The position numbers and the translations under genes were made by a program. Below are positions 26,134 to 34,350 of a stretch of 64,000 bases of DNA, piece by piece; positions within the stretch are counted from its first letter, which is position 1; each line of letters opens with the position of its first letter. The notes under the pieces were generated by a model, which saw only the letters and a list, made by a program, of their open reading frames with translations, did not search any database and had not been told where the DNA came from. This stretch comes from Cryobacterium cryoconiti (GTDB lineage: Bacteria; Actinomycetota; Actinomycetes; Actinomycetales; Microbacteriaceae). The DNA lies in the NCBI RefSeq assembly GCF_004403065.1, contig NZ_SOHA01000042.1, positions 1-64,000 on the forward strand. Direction: 5' to 3'.

Positions 26134-26337
26134 ATGAGATCAATCGACTGGGTACTGACCATCCACTGCCGGGAGTGCGGAATCGGCGCCACAGCCCACG
26201 TCGGGTCCGACCGGCGCATCGTATGGCCGGTGATCGTGCATGAGGGCGGATGCGCACTTGCCGACGACGAGGATCTCGTGGAATCACGCTCCGGGCATCC
26301 CGTGCAGGGACGCCGCCGCCCGGTCTTCGCCGGCTGA
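26134..26337 (+). CDS. Small Cys-containing protein, unknown
   Basis: 67 residues starting MRSIDWVLTIHCRECGIGAT. GAGGAAA is 8-10 bp upstream of the ATG. The frame is open 29 codons further upstream, but without a ribosome-binding site. A CxxC pair (CREC) and a later Cys in HEGGCALADDE suggest a small metal-binding or redox module. I do not recognise a family. It lies alone between the SGNH gene and the converging MerR gene. Confidence 0.5.
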   Translation: MRSIDWVLTIHCRECGIGATAHVGSDRRIVWPVIVHEGGCALADDEDLVESRSGHPVQGRRRPVFAG

Positions 26338-26387
26338 CCCGGTCCCCGGCTGTTTCTGGCGGCGACATCACTCCTCGGACCTTGTGG

Positions 26388-26423
26388 TTTCGTCGGCGGA
26401 TTTCGTCGGCGGATTTCGTCGGC
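26388..26423. repeat. Short 13-bp tandem repeat
   Basis: TTTCGTCGGCGGA is present twice and again as a 10-bp partial copy, in the 103-bp gap between a small plus-strand gene and the converging MerR gene. Confidence 0.85.
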
Positions 26424-26440
26424 TCGGCGTGCGATCTTCT

Positions 26441-27085
26441 TCAGAGTTCGGACGCCGGAGGCGCGGAGTACCGGAGCGAGGACAGATGCTCCTGGGCCGC
26501 CCGGCGCAGACCGGAGAACAGAGTGTCGCCGAGCACTGTGCCCACGACGACGATCTCCGCCTTGGCCGCCCGCTCGATGCGGGCGTCGAGTTCATCGATG
26601 TCGGCCTCGGCCGCCACGAGGGCGGCGGCCGCGTACCGCCGGAACCAACCGGCGGCGTCGATCTGGCCGATTCCCGTGAACGTGTCGAAGACCTGGGCCG
26701 CCGCGAGGCGACCGGGGTTGTCGTCCGAGACGTGCCAGCCCGCCATCAGCGTGTCGACGTGGGCCAGGGCATCCGCTGTCACCGTCGTCGGATCGACCGC
26801 CTCGGACACGGAATGCTGGGCGATCTCGAATGTCTCCGGCAGGGGGAGCTCGGAATCGATGGCTTCCAGCACTCGCCGGGCGGCGGCGACGGAGAGGCCA
26901 CCGACCTCGGTCAGGCCGCGGATGAGACGGATGCGACCGAGGTGCGCGTCTCCGTACAGCGCCTGATTCGGACCCGTGCGAACGCCCGCCGGCAGCAGGT
27001 TCTCCCGCTGATAGAACTTGATCGTCGCGACCGCTACACCGCTGCGTGCGCTGAGTTCAGCCATCTTCAGGTCGGCGTCCGCCAT
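26441..27085 (-). CDS. MerR-family transcriptional regulator
   Basis: 214 residues from the ATG two bases after the epimerase stop; a longer frame lies inside that gene. The MerR HTH is at about residues 8-75 (MAELSARSGVAVATIKFYQREN, split over the helix-turn-helix, and LGRIRLIRGLTEVGGLSV). The C-terminal 130 residues are helical and probably bind an effector; no cysteine metal site is visible. It is cotranscribed with the epimerase, and the upstream AT-rich inverted repeats are likely its own target. Confidence 0.92.
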   Translation of the reverse strand: MADADLKMAELSARSGVAVATIKFYQRENLLPAGVRTGPNQALYGDAHLGRIRLIRGLTEVGGLSVAAARRVLEAIDSELPLPETFEIAQHSVSEAVDPTTVTADALAHVDTLMAGWHVSDDNPGRLAAAQVFDTFTGIGQIDAAGWFRRYAAAALVAAEADIDELDARIERAAKAEIVVVGTVLGDTLFSGLRRAAQEHLSSLRYSAPPASEL

Positions 27086-27087
27086 GG

Positions 27088-28032
27088 TCAGGCCCCCGCC
27101 CGCTCGGCCGGCGCGCGATAGCTTTCGATCACGGCTGCCAGCGACTCCGCCCATGGTGTGGCATGCACACCGAGCAGTCGCTCGGTCTCACTGGAGTCGA
27201 CCAGGAACGGCCGGTTGAACTGGTAGGACGAGTCGTTGGCCGCCCGGATGAACGGCACGAAGAAGCCGAGCAGTCGCAGGAACACCGGGCTCAGCGCCTT
27301 GACTCTGCCTTCTTCACCGGTGAGCCGATTCACCCGCTCGGTGATCTCGGCGCGGGAGAGCGGCTTTGCAGCGGGCACGTGCCAGACCCGGCCCCACGCA
27401 CCGCGGTAGTCCGCGGCCGCGATCAAGGTGGCAACGATGTCTGCCCGGTAGCACCAGCTGTGCGGTTCGGTCGGGCTGCCGAAGACCCGGGCGGTCTTGC
27501 CGGCCAGAACCGGCCCGAAGAAAGTCGAGCCGAGTTGGCTGTTCCGGCCGGCGCCCGGTCCGAAGTAGTCGCTCGCCCGCACCTCGACGACCTCGATCTC
27601 GCCCCGGGCCTGAGCGGCGAGCGCGAGCGTCCAGCCCTCGGCGCGCACCTGCCCCTTCGGCTCGGTCGGGTGCAGCGGCGTCGTTTCGGACATGGGCATG
27701 GCGCTGTCCTCGCCATAGCCGTAGAGGTTGCCCATCAACACCAGCCGGGCCGAGGACCGGTGGGCCGCTTCGATGGCAGCCCGGTGCATCGGGGGCCACA
27801 GCTGCGGCCAGCGGTGATACTGGCGAGGACCGGTAGCGAGAAAGATCGTGGCGGCGCCTGCTGCTGCGGTGGCCAAGGCGTCCGGATCGGACGCGTCGAG
27901 GGTGATCGGCGTCGTGCCGGGCACGTTCGTGCCGGAGCGGGTCGCGAGCAGCACGGTGTCCCCACGCGCGACGAGGGCGCGGGCAAGGGCTTCGCCGATG
28001 TAGCCGGCGCCGGCGATGAGGTGGACGGTCAT
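27088..28032 (-). CDS. NAD-dependent epimerase/dehydratase-family protein
   Basis: 314 residues. Rossmann N-terminus MTVHLIAGAGYIGEALARAL (GxGxxG variant), then LMGNLYGYGED where SDR enzymes have the catalytic Tyr region, and WHVPAAKPLSRAEI near the end. It is an extended or atypical SDR and could be an NmrA-like sensor or a nucleotide-sugar or quinone reductase; the substrate is not known. AGAGGAG lies 7 bp upstream. The MerR gene follows after 2 bp, so the pair probably forms a regulated stress or detoxification unit. Confidence 0.87.
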   Translation of the reverse strand: MTVHLIAGAGYIGEALARALVARGDTVLLATRSGTNVPGTTPITLDASDPDALATAAAGAATIFLATGPRQYHRWPQLWPPMHRAAIEAAHRSSARLVLMGNLYGYGEDSAMPMSETTPLHPTEPKGQVRAEGWTLALAAQARGEIEVVEVRASDYFGPGAGRNSQLGSTFFGPVLAGKTARVFGSPTEPHSWCYRADIVATLIAAADYRGAWGRVWHVPAAKPLSRAEITERVNRLTGEEGRVKALSPVFLRLLGFFVPFIRAANDSSYQFNRPFLVDSSETERLLGVHATPWAESLAAVIESYRAPAERAGA

Positions 28033-28085
28033 GAGAATCTCCTCTGCGGACGACGAGAGAGCCGTCGTGATGATAGTGCGACTTT

Positions 28086-28118
28086 CTGATAGTTATAGTA
28101 TCAGATATACGAACTATC
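28086..28118. promoter_or_regulatory. AT-rich operator region of the epimerase-merR pair
   Basis: Two overlapping inverted repeats: CTGATA-N7-TATCAG (28086-28104) and GATAGTT (28088-28094) with AACTATC (28112-28118). On the minus strand TTGCTA and TACTAT form a promoter-like pair with a spacer of about 18 bp within the same stretch. Long-spacer promoters with a dyad between the elements are typical MerR targets, so autoregulation is likely. Confidence 0.6.
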
Positions 28119-28180
28119 TAGCAAGTAATGGGGCCCCTATTTCTGCGTCCGCCGCGGCTGCCGAAGGCGCCCGCCGGTCG

Positions 28181-29455
28181 CTAGTGCTCGGGGGCGAAGA
28201 ACGCGCCGATCGCGCCGCTCAGCGCCACCGGGTCGTTCACGTGGCATAGTTCCCGGGCGGAATGCATCGACAGCAGCGGGATTCCCACGTCGACCGTGCG
28301 GATCCCGAGACGCGTGGCGGTCAGCGGCCCGATCGTGGAGCCGCACGGCACCGTGTTGTTCGAGACGAATTCCTGGTACGCCACGCCGGCCTGCGCGCAG
28401 GTGCGGGCCCAGAGCGCCGCACCCGCGGCATCCGTCGCGTAGCGCTGGGTGGCGTTGATTTTCAGGAGCGGCCCGCCCCCGGCGACGACCAAGTTCGCCG
28501 GGTCGTGCTTCTCCGGATAGTTCGGGTGCACCGAGTGGCCGGCGTCGGCCGAGAGGCACCACGAGCCGGCGTAGGCGCGCAGGCGATCGCTGACGGATGC
28601 CCCGAGCCCCGCCCCGATCCGGGTCAGGATGTCGTCGAGCAGCGGTCCGCTCGCACCTGAGCGGGTCTCGGAGCCGATTTCCTCGTGGTCGAAGGCCGCG
28701 AACACCAGGATCTGCCCGGTGGGTGCGGGGGCGGCGAGCAGGGCGACGAGGCCGGCGTGCACCGAGGACAGATTGTCCATCCGCCCGGCGGCGAAGAGCT
28801 CGTTCCCGAGGCCGAACCGCGCCGGCGGTGCCGTGTCGGCCGTAAAGATGTCGTACCCGGCAACATCCGCCCCCGTCAGACCGGCCAGACCGGCGAGGTG
28901 CCCGATCAGGTCGGCCTGGCTCTTCTCGCCGACGCCGAAGACCGGGGTCAGGTGCCGCTGCCGGTCCAGGGTGAGGGCCGTGTTGGCGTCGCGGTCGAGG
29001 TGGATGGCCAGCTGCGGGATGCGGCAGAACGGCCCGGTGCGCACCAGGTGTTCGGTGCCGTCGACGGTCGTGAGGCGGCCGGCGAATTCGAGTTCGCGGT
29101 CGAGCCAGGAGTTGAGGAGCGGGCCGCCGTAGACCTCGACACCGGCCTGCAGCCAGCCGTGGGCGCCGATGGTCGGCTTCGGTTTCAACTTGAAGCCGGG
29201 CGAGTCGGTGTGGGCGCCGAGGATGCGGAACGGGGTCGTCGGGCCGGCGCCGTCTGGCTGCACCCACGCGAGGACGGCGCCGTCGCGCACCACGTAGCGA
29301 CGCCCGCCCTCCTGGGGCCACTCGTCCGTTTCGCTGACGCGGCCGAAACCGGCGGCGTCCAGGCGGCGGGCGACCTCGGCCGCCGCGTGGTACGACGACG
29401 GGGAGGCGGTGATGAAGTCGGCGAAGTCGTCGATGTAGTCGGGTGTGAAGGTCAT
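28181..29455 (-). CDS. M18-family aminopeptidase
   Basis: 424 residues, the usual length for M18. Metal-binding and catalytic signatures are present: LGAHTDSPGFKLKPKP (His and Asp ligands), FDHEEIGSETRSGA (catalytic Glu pair) and MHSARELCH at the C-terminus (last His ligand). It is a dinuclear zinc aminopeptidase, cytoplasmic, preferring acidic or broad N-terminal residues in this family. The gene stands alone, divergent from the HAD-GH65 gene. Its symbol is often apeB, but the subgroup is not certain here. Confidence 0.93.
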   Translation of the reverse strand: MTFTPDYIDDFADFITASPSSYHAAAEVARRLDAAGFGRVSETDEWPQEGGRRYVVRDGAVLAWVQPDGAGPTTPFRILGAHTDSPGFKLKPKPTIGAHGWLQAGVEVYGGPLLNSWLDRELEFAGRLTTVDGTEHLVRTGPFCRIPQLAIHLDRDANTALTLDRQRHLTPVFGVGEKSQADLIGHLAGLAGLTGADVAGYDIFTADTAPPARFGLGNELFAAGRMDNLSSVHAGLVALLAAPAPTGQILVFAAFDHEEIGSETRSGASGPLLDDILTRIGAGLGASVSDRLRAYAGSWCLSADAGHSVHPNYPEKHDPANLVVAGGGPLLKINATQRYATDAAGAALWARTCAQAGVAYQEFVSNNTVPCGSTIGPLTATRLGIRTVDVGIPLLSMHSARELCHVNDPVALSGAIGAFFAPEH

Positions 29456-29541
29456 GGGTCAATCCAACCACTCTGCGTACTATGTGCTCTGTCACGGCCC
29501 GACACCCACGGCCTGCCATCACGGTCCCAAGGAGCGCACCC

Positions 29542-32500
29542 ATGAGTGAAACGAACCCGGCGAACAAGCAGCCGCACCCGTCCCGCGCCGCCTTCGACGC
29601 CGTGATCTTCGACCTCGACGGAGTGGTCACCGACACGGCCGCCGTGCACGCCCGGGCCTGGAAGGCCCTCTTCGACGAGGCGCTGCCGGGGCTGACCAGA
29701 TCACCGGTGCCTCCCTTCGAGATCGGGATCGATTACCGACGGTACGTCGACGGACGGGCGCGGGAGGACGGCATCCGTGCGTTCCTCGCGTCGCGCGGGA
29801 TCGAGCCGAAGCGTGGCCGGGCGACCATCGACGCCCTCGCCGCTCGCAAGCAGGAGCTCTTCACCCGCGAGCTCGCCGCGGGCGGAGTGAGCGCGTTCCC
29901 CGGCACGCTGGCTCTGCTGCAGCAGCTGCGGGAACAGGGTCTGCCGGTGGCCGTGGTGACCTCGAGCCGCAACAGTGGCGCCGTGCTGGCCGCGGCGCGC
30001 GTCACGGGCCTGTTCGACGTCACCGTCGACGGTACTGACGCCCTGCGAATGGACCTGGCCGGCAAACCCGACCCGGCCCTGTTCCTCGAGGCTGCCCGGC
30101 GGCTGCACGTGACGCCCGACCGCACGGTGGTCATCGAAGACTCCGAGGCCGGGGTGCAGGCCGCGGCGCGCGGTGGATTCGCCCTGGTCATCGGCATGGA
30201 CCGCAACGGCGACGACCGGCTGCACTCGGCCGGAGCCGATCTGCTGCTGACCGACCTCGCCGGCCTGGATCTGGCCGCCCTGGATCCCGCCGTGACCGGG
30301 AAGAATCGCGGCTGGGCGGGCGGAGAGTCCGGCAGCGACCCGTGGCTGCTGCGTTACATCGGCTACGACCCCGCCACCGAGGGGCTGCGGGAGGCGCTGT
30401 GCACCCTCGGCAACGGCTACTGGGGAACCCGCGGCGCGGCCGCCGAGGCCTCCGACGACGGCGTGCACTACCCGGGCACCTACCTTGCCGGCGTCTACAA
30501 CCGGGTGCAGACCGACCTCGGCGAGCGCACCGTCGAAGACGAGCACCTGGTCAACGTCCCGAACTGGCTCCCGCTGGGATTCCGGGTGGCCGATGGCGAC
30601 TGGTTCGACGTCGGCCGGGCCCGGCTGGTCACCTACCTGCAGGAACTGGACCTGCGCCGCGGCCTGCTGACCCGGGTCATCCGTTTTCGCGACGAGGCCG
30701 GGCGCACCACACGGGTGACCTCCCGGCGGTTCCTGTCGCAGGCGGCGCCGCATGTGGCAGTGCTCGACACCACGTTCGAGGCCGAGGACTGGTCCGGCCC
30801 GCTGACCGTGCGCTCGGCCCTCGAGGGCCGTGTCTTCAACCGCAATGTGGCCGCGGACCGGTTGCTCAGCGACACGCACCTGCTCCCCCGCACGAGCGCG
30901 GCCGTCGACGCCGAGACCGTGCTGCTCGAAATGGAGACCACACAGTCCGGCATCCACATCGCCCTTGCCGCTCGCACCCGGGTTCGGAGGGACGAGCAGG
31001 CCGTTGATCCCCCCCGGCACCTGCTCACCGACGACGCCGGCTGGGTGGCGCACGAGTTCACCCTCGATCTGGAGCCGGGGCATCCGGTCAGGGTGGAGAA
31101 AACCGTGATCGTCAGCACATCCCGGGACCGGGCCATCGCCTCACCGGCGCGGGCGGTGGCCGCCTGGATGCGGCGGCTACCGGACCCGGCGGACCTGCTG
31201 GCGGCGCACGAGCTGGCCTGGCAGGTCCTCTGGGACGAATTCGCCGTCGGCATGCGCGCGAGCGATCACCAGTCGCTCGCGCTCAACCTGAACACGTTCC
31301 ATGTGCTGCAGACGGTGGCGGCCGTCGACGCCGACCTCGACGCGAGCGTGCCGGCCAGAGGGCTGCACGGCGAGGGGTACCGCGGCCACGTGTTCTGGGA
31401 CGAACTGTTCGTCTACCCGATCCTCACCCTGCGCCGCCCTGACCTGAGCCGCGCGCTGCTCGGCTACCGGTACCGACGCCTCGGCGAGGCCCGGGCCGCA
31501 GCCCGGGGAATCGGCTGCGAAGGCGCGATGTTCCCGTGGCAGAGCGGCATCGATGGGCGCGAGTCCACCCCGACGGAACTCTTCAACCCGCTCTCCCAGC
31601 AGTGGATGCCCGACAACTCCCAGAACCAGCGGCATGTGGGCCTCGCCGTCGCCTACAGCGTCTGGGAGTACTACCAGTCCACCGGCAACACCGAATTCCT
31701 GATTCACCAGGGTGCCGAGATGCTGCTCGAGGTGGCCCGCTTCTTCGCCAGCCTGGTCCGTTACGACGAGGCGGACGACCGCTACGACATCGACGGGGTG
31801 ATGGGGCCGGACGAGTTCCACGACGGGTACCCGGGGATACCCGGCAGCGGCGTGCGCAACAACGCCTATACGAACGTGATGACCGCGTGGGTGCTTCGCC
31901 GCGCGGTGGACACCGTGGCATTGCTGCAGAACCGGTACTGCCGGCCCCTCTGGAACCGTCTGCAACTGCGGCCCGAGGAGGTCGACCAGTGGGCCCGGAT
32001 CAGCCTGAGGCTGAGGGTGCCGTTCCACGCGGACGGCGTCATCAGCCAGTTCGAGGGCTACGAGGACCTCCCCGAATTCGACTGGGACGCGTACCGGGCC
32101 CGGTATCCCTCGATCGCCCGGCTCGACCTGATCCTCAACGCCGAGGGCGACAGCACCAACAACTACCGGCTCTCCAAGCAGGCCGATGTGCTCATGCTGT
32201 TGTACCTGCTCTCCGCGGAAGAACTGCGCGAACTGCTCGAGACGATGGGCTACGCCCTGCCGCCGGAGGCCATCGTGCGAACGGTCGAGTTCTACTCGGC
32301 GCGCTCCACGCACGGCTCCACTCTCAGCAACGTGGTGCATTCCTGGTTGGATGCCCGACGCGACCGGGAACGGTCCTGGGCCTACCTGACCCGGGCTCTG
32401 GACAGTGACCTGGGCGACATCCTCGGCGGTTCCACCCACGAGGGCATCCACCTCGGAGCGATGGCCGGATCGGTCGACATGGTCGTGCGCTGCTACACCG

Positions 32501-32754
32501 GTCTGGAGATCCGGCAGGACATGCTGTGGCTGCACCCGATGCTGCCGGAGGAACTCACAGAGGTCACCTTCAGCATCAACTACCGGGAACAGCCGATCCG
32601 CCTGGAACTGACTCCCGGCAACCTGCGCCTGCAACTGAGGGCGGGAGGCGCCGCCCCGATCCGGGTGCGCATCGAAGGCAGCGAGGCCACCCTCTCCCCC
32701 GGTGAGACCCGCGACTTCCCCCTCGGCGAAATGGTGCCGAACCGACAACTTTGA
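29542..32754 (+). CDS. HAD beta-phosphoglucomutase-like / GH65 disaccharide phosphorylase fusion
   Basis: 1070 residues from the ATG with AAGGAG upstream. Residues 15-250 are a HAD phosphatase/mutase domain of the beta-phosphoglucomutase type (FDLDGVVTDT with Asp24 and Asp26, VIEDSEAGVQAA). Residues 270-1050 are glycoside hydrolase family 65, with the catalytic acid Glu758 in GPDEFHDG and the phosphate-binding stretch STHGSTLS. GH65 enzymes split trehalose, maltose, kojibiose or related sugars with phosphate to give beta-glucose 1-phosphate, which beta-PGM turns into glucose 6-phosphate. The fusion thus joins consecutive steps. The disaccharide is not determined. Confidence 0.92.
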   Translation: MSETNPANKQPHPSRAAFDAVIFDLDGVVTDTAAVHARAWKALFDEALPGLTRSPVPPFEIGIDYRRYVDGRAREDGIRAFLASRGIEPKRGRATIDALAARKQELFTRELAAGGVSAFPGTLALLQQLREQGLPVAVVTSSRNSGAVLAAARVTGLFDVTVDGTDALRMDLAGKPDPALFLEAARRLHVTPDRTVVIEDSEAGVQAAARGGFALVIGMDRNGDDRLHSAGADLLLTDLAGLDLAALDPAVTGKNRGWAGGESGSDPWLLRYIGYDPATEGLREALCTLGNGYWGTRGAAAEASDDGVHYPGTYLAGVYNRVQTDLGERTVEDEHLVNVPNWLPLGFRVADGDWFDVGRARLVTYLQELDLRRGLLTRVIRFRDEAGRTTRVTSRRFLSQAAPHVAVLDTTFEAEDWSGPLTVRSALEGRVFNRNVAADRLLSDTHLLPRTSAAVDAETVLLEMETTQSGIHIALAARTRVRRDEQAVDPPRHLLTDDAGWVAHEFTLDLEPGHPVRVEKTVIVSTSRDRAIASPARAVAAWMRRLPDPADLLAAHELAWQVLWDEFAVGMRASDHQSLALNLNTFHVLQTVAAVDADLDASVPARGLHGEGYRGHVFWDELFVYPILTLRRPDLSRALLGYRYRRLGEARAAARGIGCEGAMFPWQSGIDGRESTPTELFNPLSQQWMPDNSQNQRHVGLAVAYSVWEYYQSTGNTEFLIHQGAEMLLEVARFFASLVRYDEADDRYDIDGVMGPDEFHDGYPGIPGSGVRNNAYTNVMTAWVLRRAVDTVALLQNRYCRPLWNRLQLRPEEVDQWARISLRLRVPFHADGVISQFEGYEDLPEFDWDAYRARYPSIARLDLILNAEGDSTNNYRLSKQADVLMLLYLLSAEELRELLETMGYALPPEAIVRTVEFYSARSTHGSTLSNVVHSWLDARRDRERSWAYLTRALDSDLGDILGGSTHEGIHLGAMAGSVDMVVRCYTGLEIRQDMLWLHPMLPEELTEVTFSINYREQPIRLELTPGNLRLQLRAGGAAPIRVRIEGSEATLSPGETRDFPLGEMVPNRQL

Positions 32755-32793
32755 GGGGTGCGGCCGGGCTGGCACCCCTCAAACGTGTCGGTT
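32740..32793. terminator. Very strong two-part hairpin overlapping the GH65 stop codon
   Basis: Outer arms AACCGACA (32740) and TGTCGGTT (ending 32793) enclose a 2-base internal loop and perfect inner arms TTTGAGGGGTGC and GCACCCCTCAAA around a 10-base loop. The stem has 20 pairs and includes the stop codon. No long T-tract follows. It is the most stable intergenic stem noticed in the window. Confidence 0.8.
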
Positions 32794-32910
32794 CACCGCA
32801 GTCTCGATGGTGCATCCTCGACGGGTACGCCCGCCGTCGCCCCGGGGAGACGGCCGTGGTGGTCCTCGAAACGGTGACCTGAGCGGTACCGGCTCCAGCC
32901 GCGAACGCGC

Positions 32911-33633
32911 TCACGCCTCGGATTGCAGGGCGGCCCGGGCGAACGCAGCCCCGCCCGGCGTGACGATCCACCGCCTGTAGCTGCTCGCGCCGAGGTCGAA
33001 CACGCCCAGCCCGCGCAGCAGACGCCATTTCGGCAGCACCAGGTCGAACGCCGCCTCGGCCGAGAGCGGGTCGCCGTCTCGCCGCACCCAGCCGACGGTC
33101 TCCAGGCTCAGGGCCAGCAGCTGCTTGAACAGGTCGCTCTCGTCGAATCCCCGCCGCGCGATGAGCAGGAGCAGGAGTCTGATGGCGTCGGTCTCGGCCG
33201 GGTCGCGGCTCTGGTCCACGGTCCGGGCCAGGTGCCACCACAGCTCCCGCGGCGCCTCGGCGAGCGCCCGGCCGCGACTGGTTTGCAGCAGCATGCCGTG
33301 GCTCACGCGCAGCAGGCCGACGGTGCGCAGGTGCGCGCGCAGCTCGAGCAGCGGCAGGAAGTTGCTCTCCCGGTTGGCCGTGCCGGGCCGACCCCAGTCG
33401 AGTTGGGCCCTGGCTTCCACAACCACCGCCGGCGGCAGATAGCCGGCCTGGGTCAAACGGATGCCGTGCGCGCCGACGCGACGCAGCATCCACTGCACCG
33501 GTGTCACCATGCGTTCCATCGCCCGCACCGGCAGCAGGATGGTGTCGGCCACCCGCGCCTCCGCGAGCACCAGGCGGAACCCGGCGACGGAGTCGGGGTG
33601 CATGCGGGTTTCGAGTTCCTGGGTGACCTTCAC
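32911..33633 (-). CDS. Conserved protein of unknown function
   Basis: 240 residues from a GTG start (VKVTQELETRMHPDSVAGFR). TATGCT lies 6 bases upstream of the GTG with no Shine-Dalgarno, so a leaderless transcript is likely; the longer reading frame upstream overlaps the divergent gene. The protein is rich in Leu, Arg and Ala and looks mostly helical, with LLLLLIARRGFDESDLFKQL in the middle. No membrane segment or known motif was recognised. It may be a winged-helix-like protein at its C-terminus, but that is weak. Confidence 0.8.
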   Translation of the reverse strand: MKVTQELETRMHPDSVAGFRLVLAEARVADTILLPVRAMERMVTPVQWMLRRVGAHGIRLTQAGYLPPAVVVEARAQLDWGRPGTANRESNFLPLLELRAHLRTVGLLRVSHGMLLQTSRGRALAEAPRELWWHLARTVDQSRDPAETDAIRLLLLLIARRGFDESDLFKQLLALSLETVGWVRRDGDPLSAEAAFDLVLPKWRLLRGLGVFDLGASSYRRWIVTPGGAAFARAALQSEA

Positions 33634-33698
33634 CGTTGGAGCATAGCGAGGTGGTGCGACACGGCGGCCGGGCATCCGTATTGCCGTAGCTTTGAACC

Positions 33699-34178
33699 AT
33701 GGCCAGAGACATTGCAACCACCACCGTCGTCGACCTCGCCGAGATGCTCGACTTCGTTCGCCCGAGGCACCGGATGCTGCTGGCCACCACCCGCTCCGAC
33801 GGCCGCCCGCAGATCTCGCCGGTGTCCGGCGGGGTCGACCCTGCCGGCCGCATCGTGATCTCCTCCTACCCGTCCCGGGCGAAGACGCGCAACGCCGAGC
33901 GCAATGTGCACGCCTCCGTGCTGGTGCTCTCGGACGACTGGGACGGCGGTTGGATCCAGGTCGACGGCGACGCCGAGGTGCTGCACATGCCCGACGCTGC
34001 GGACGGGCTGGTCGAGTACTTCCGCTGCATCGCCGGCGAGCACTCCGACTGGGCCGAGTACCGGGCGGCGATGGCGTTGCAGGACAAGTCCCTGATCCGG
34101 ATCACCCCGACACGGTGGAGCCCGATCGGCACGGGCGGGTTCCCGGCCGACGTCGCCGCTCGCCTCGACGCGCTCTAG
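33699..34178 (+). CDS. PPOX-class F420/flavin-dependent oxidoreductase
   Basis: 159 residues of the split beta-barrel type. RHRMLLATTRSDGRPQISPV is the usual first strand pair, followed by IVISSYPSRAKTRNAERN with the basic phosphate-binding residues and ASVLVLSDDWDGGWIQVDG. Members of this F420-dependent class reduce or sequester varied substrates; the specific reaction is unknown. TAGCTT lies 6 bases before the ATG. It is divergent from the preceding unknown gene, 65 bp apart, and followed by a dispersed palindrome. Confidence 0.9.
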   Translation: MARDIATTTVVDLAEMLDFVRPRHRMLLATTRSDGRPQISPVSGGVDPAGRIVISSYPSRAKTRNAERNVHASVLVLSDDWDGGWIQVDGDAEVLHMPDAADGLVEYFRCIAGEHSDWAEYRAAMALQDKSLIRITPTRWSPIGTGGFPADVAARLDAL

Positions 34179-34192
34179 CCACAGACCCCGGC

Positions 34193-34262
34193 CTCGCGGC
34201 GCACCCTGTGGAAGCAGGCGCATGGTCTAACGTGCGCCTGCTTCCAGAACCTGCGCCGCGAG
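34193..34262. repeat. Dispersed palindrome, copy 2 (intact)
   Basis: 70 bp. Outer arms CTCGCGGCGCA and TGCGCCGCGAG are perfect over 11 bp; inner arms GGAAGCAGGCGCA and TGCGCCTGCTTCC are perfect over 13 bp around the loop TGGTCTAACG. The two stems are joined by asymmetric 6-base bulges. It lies between the PPOX gene and recQ, with no transposase nearby, and resembles a REP- or MITE-like element. Confidence 0.9.
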
Positions 34263-34350
34263 CGTGGTCCGGCGCACCGTCGGCGCATCGTCGGCGCATC
34301 GTGCGCACCCCGCTCGGCGCACTGTCACCCGCACCTGCGAAGCTGGACGG

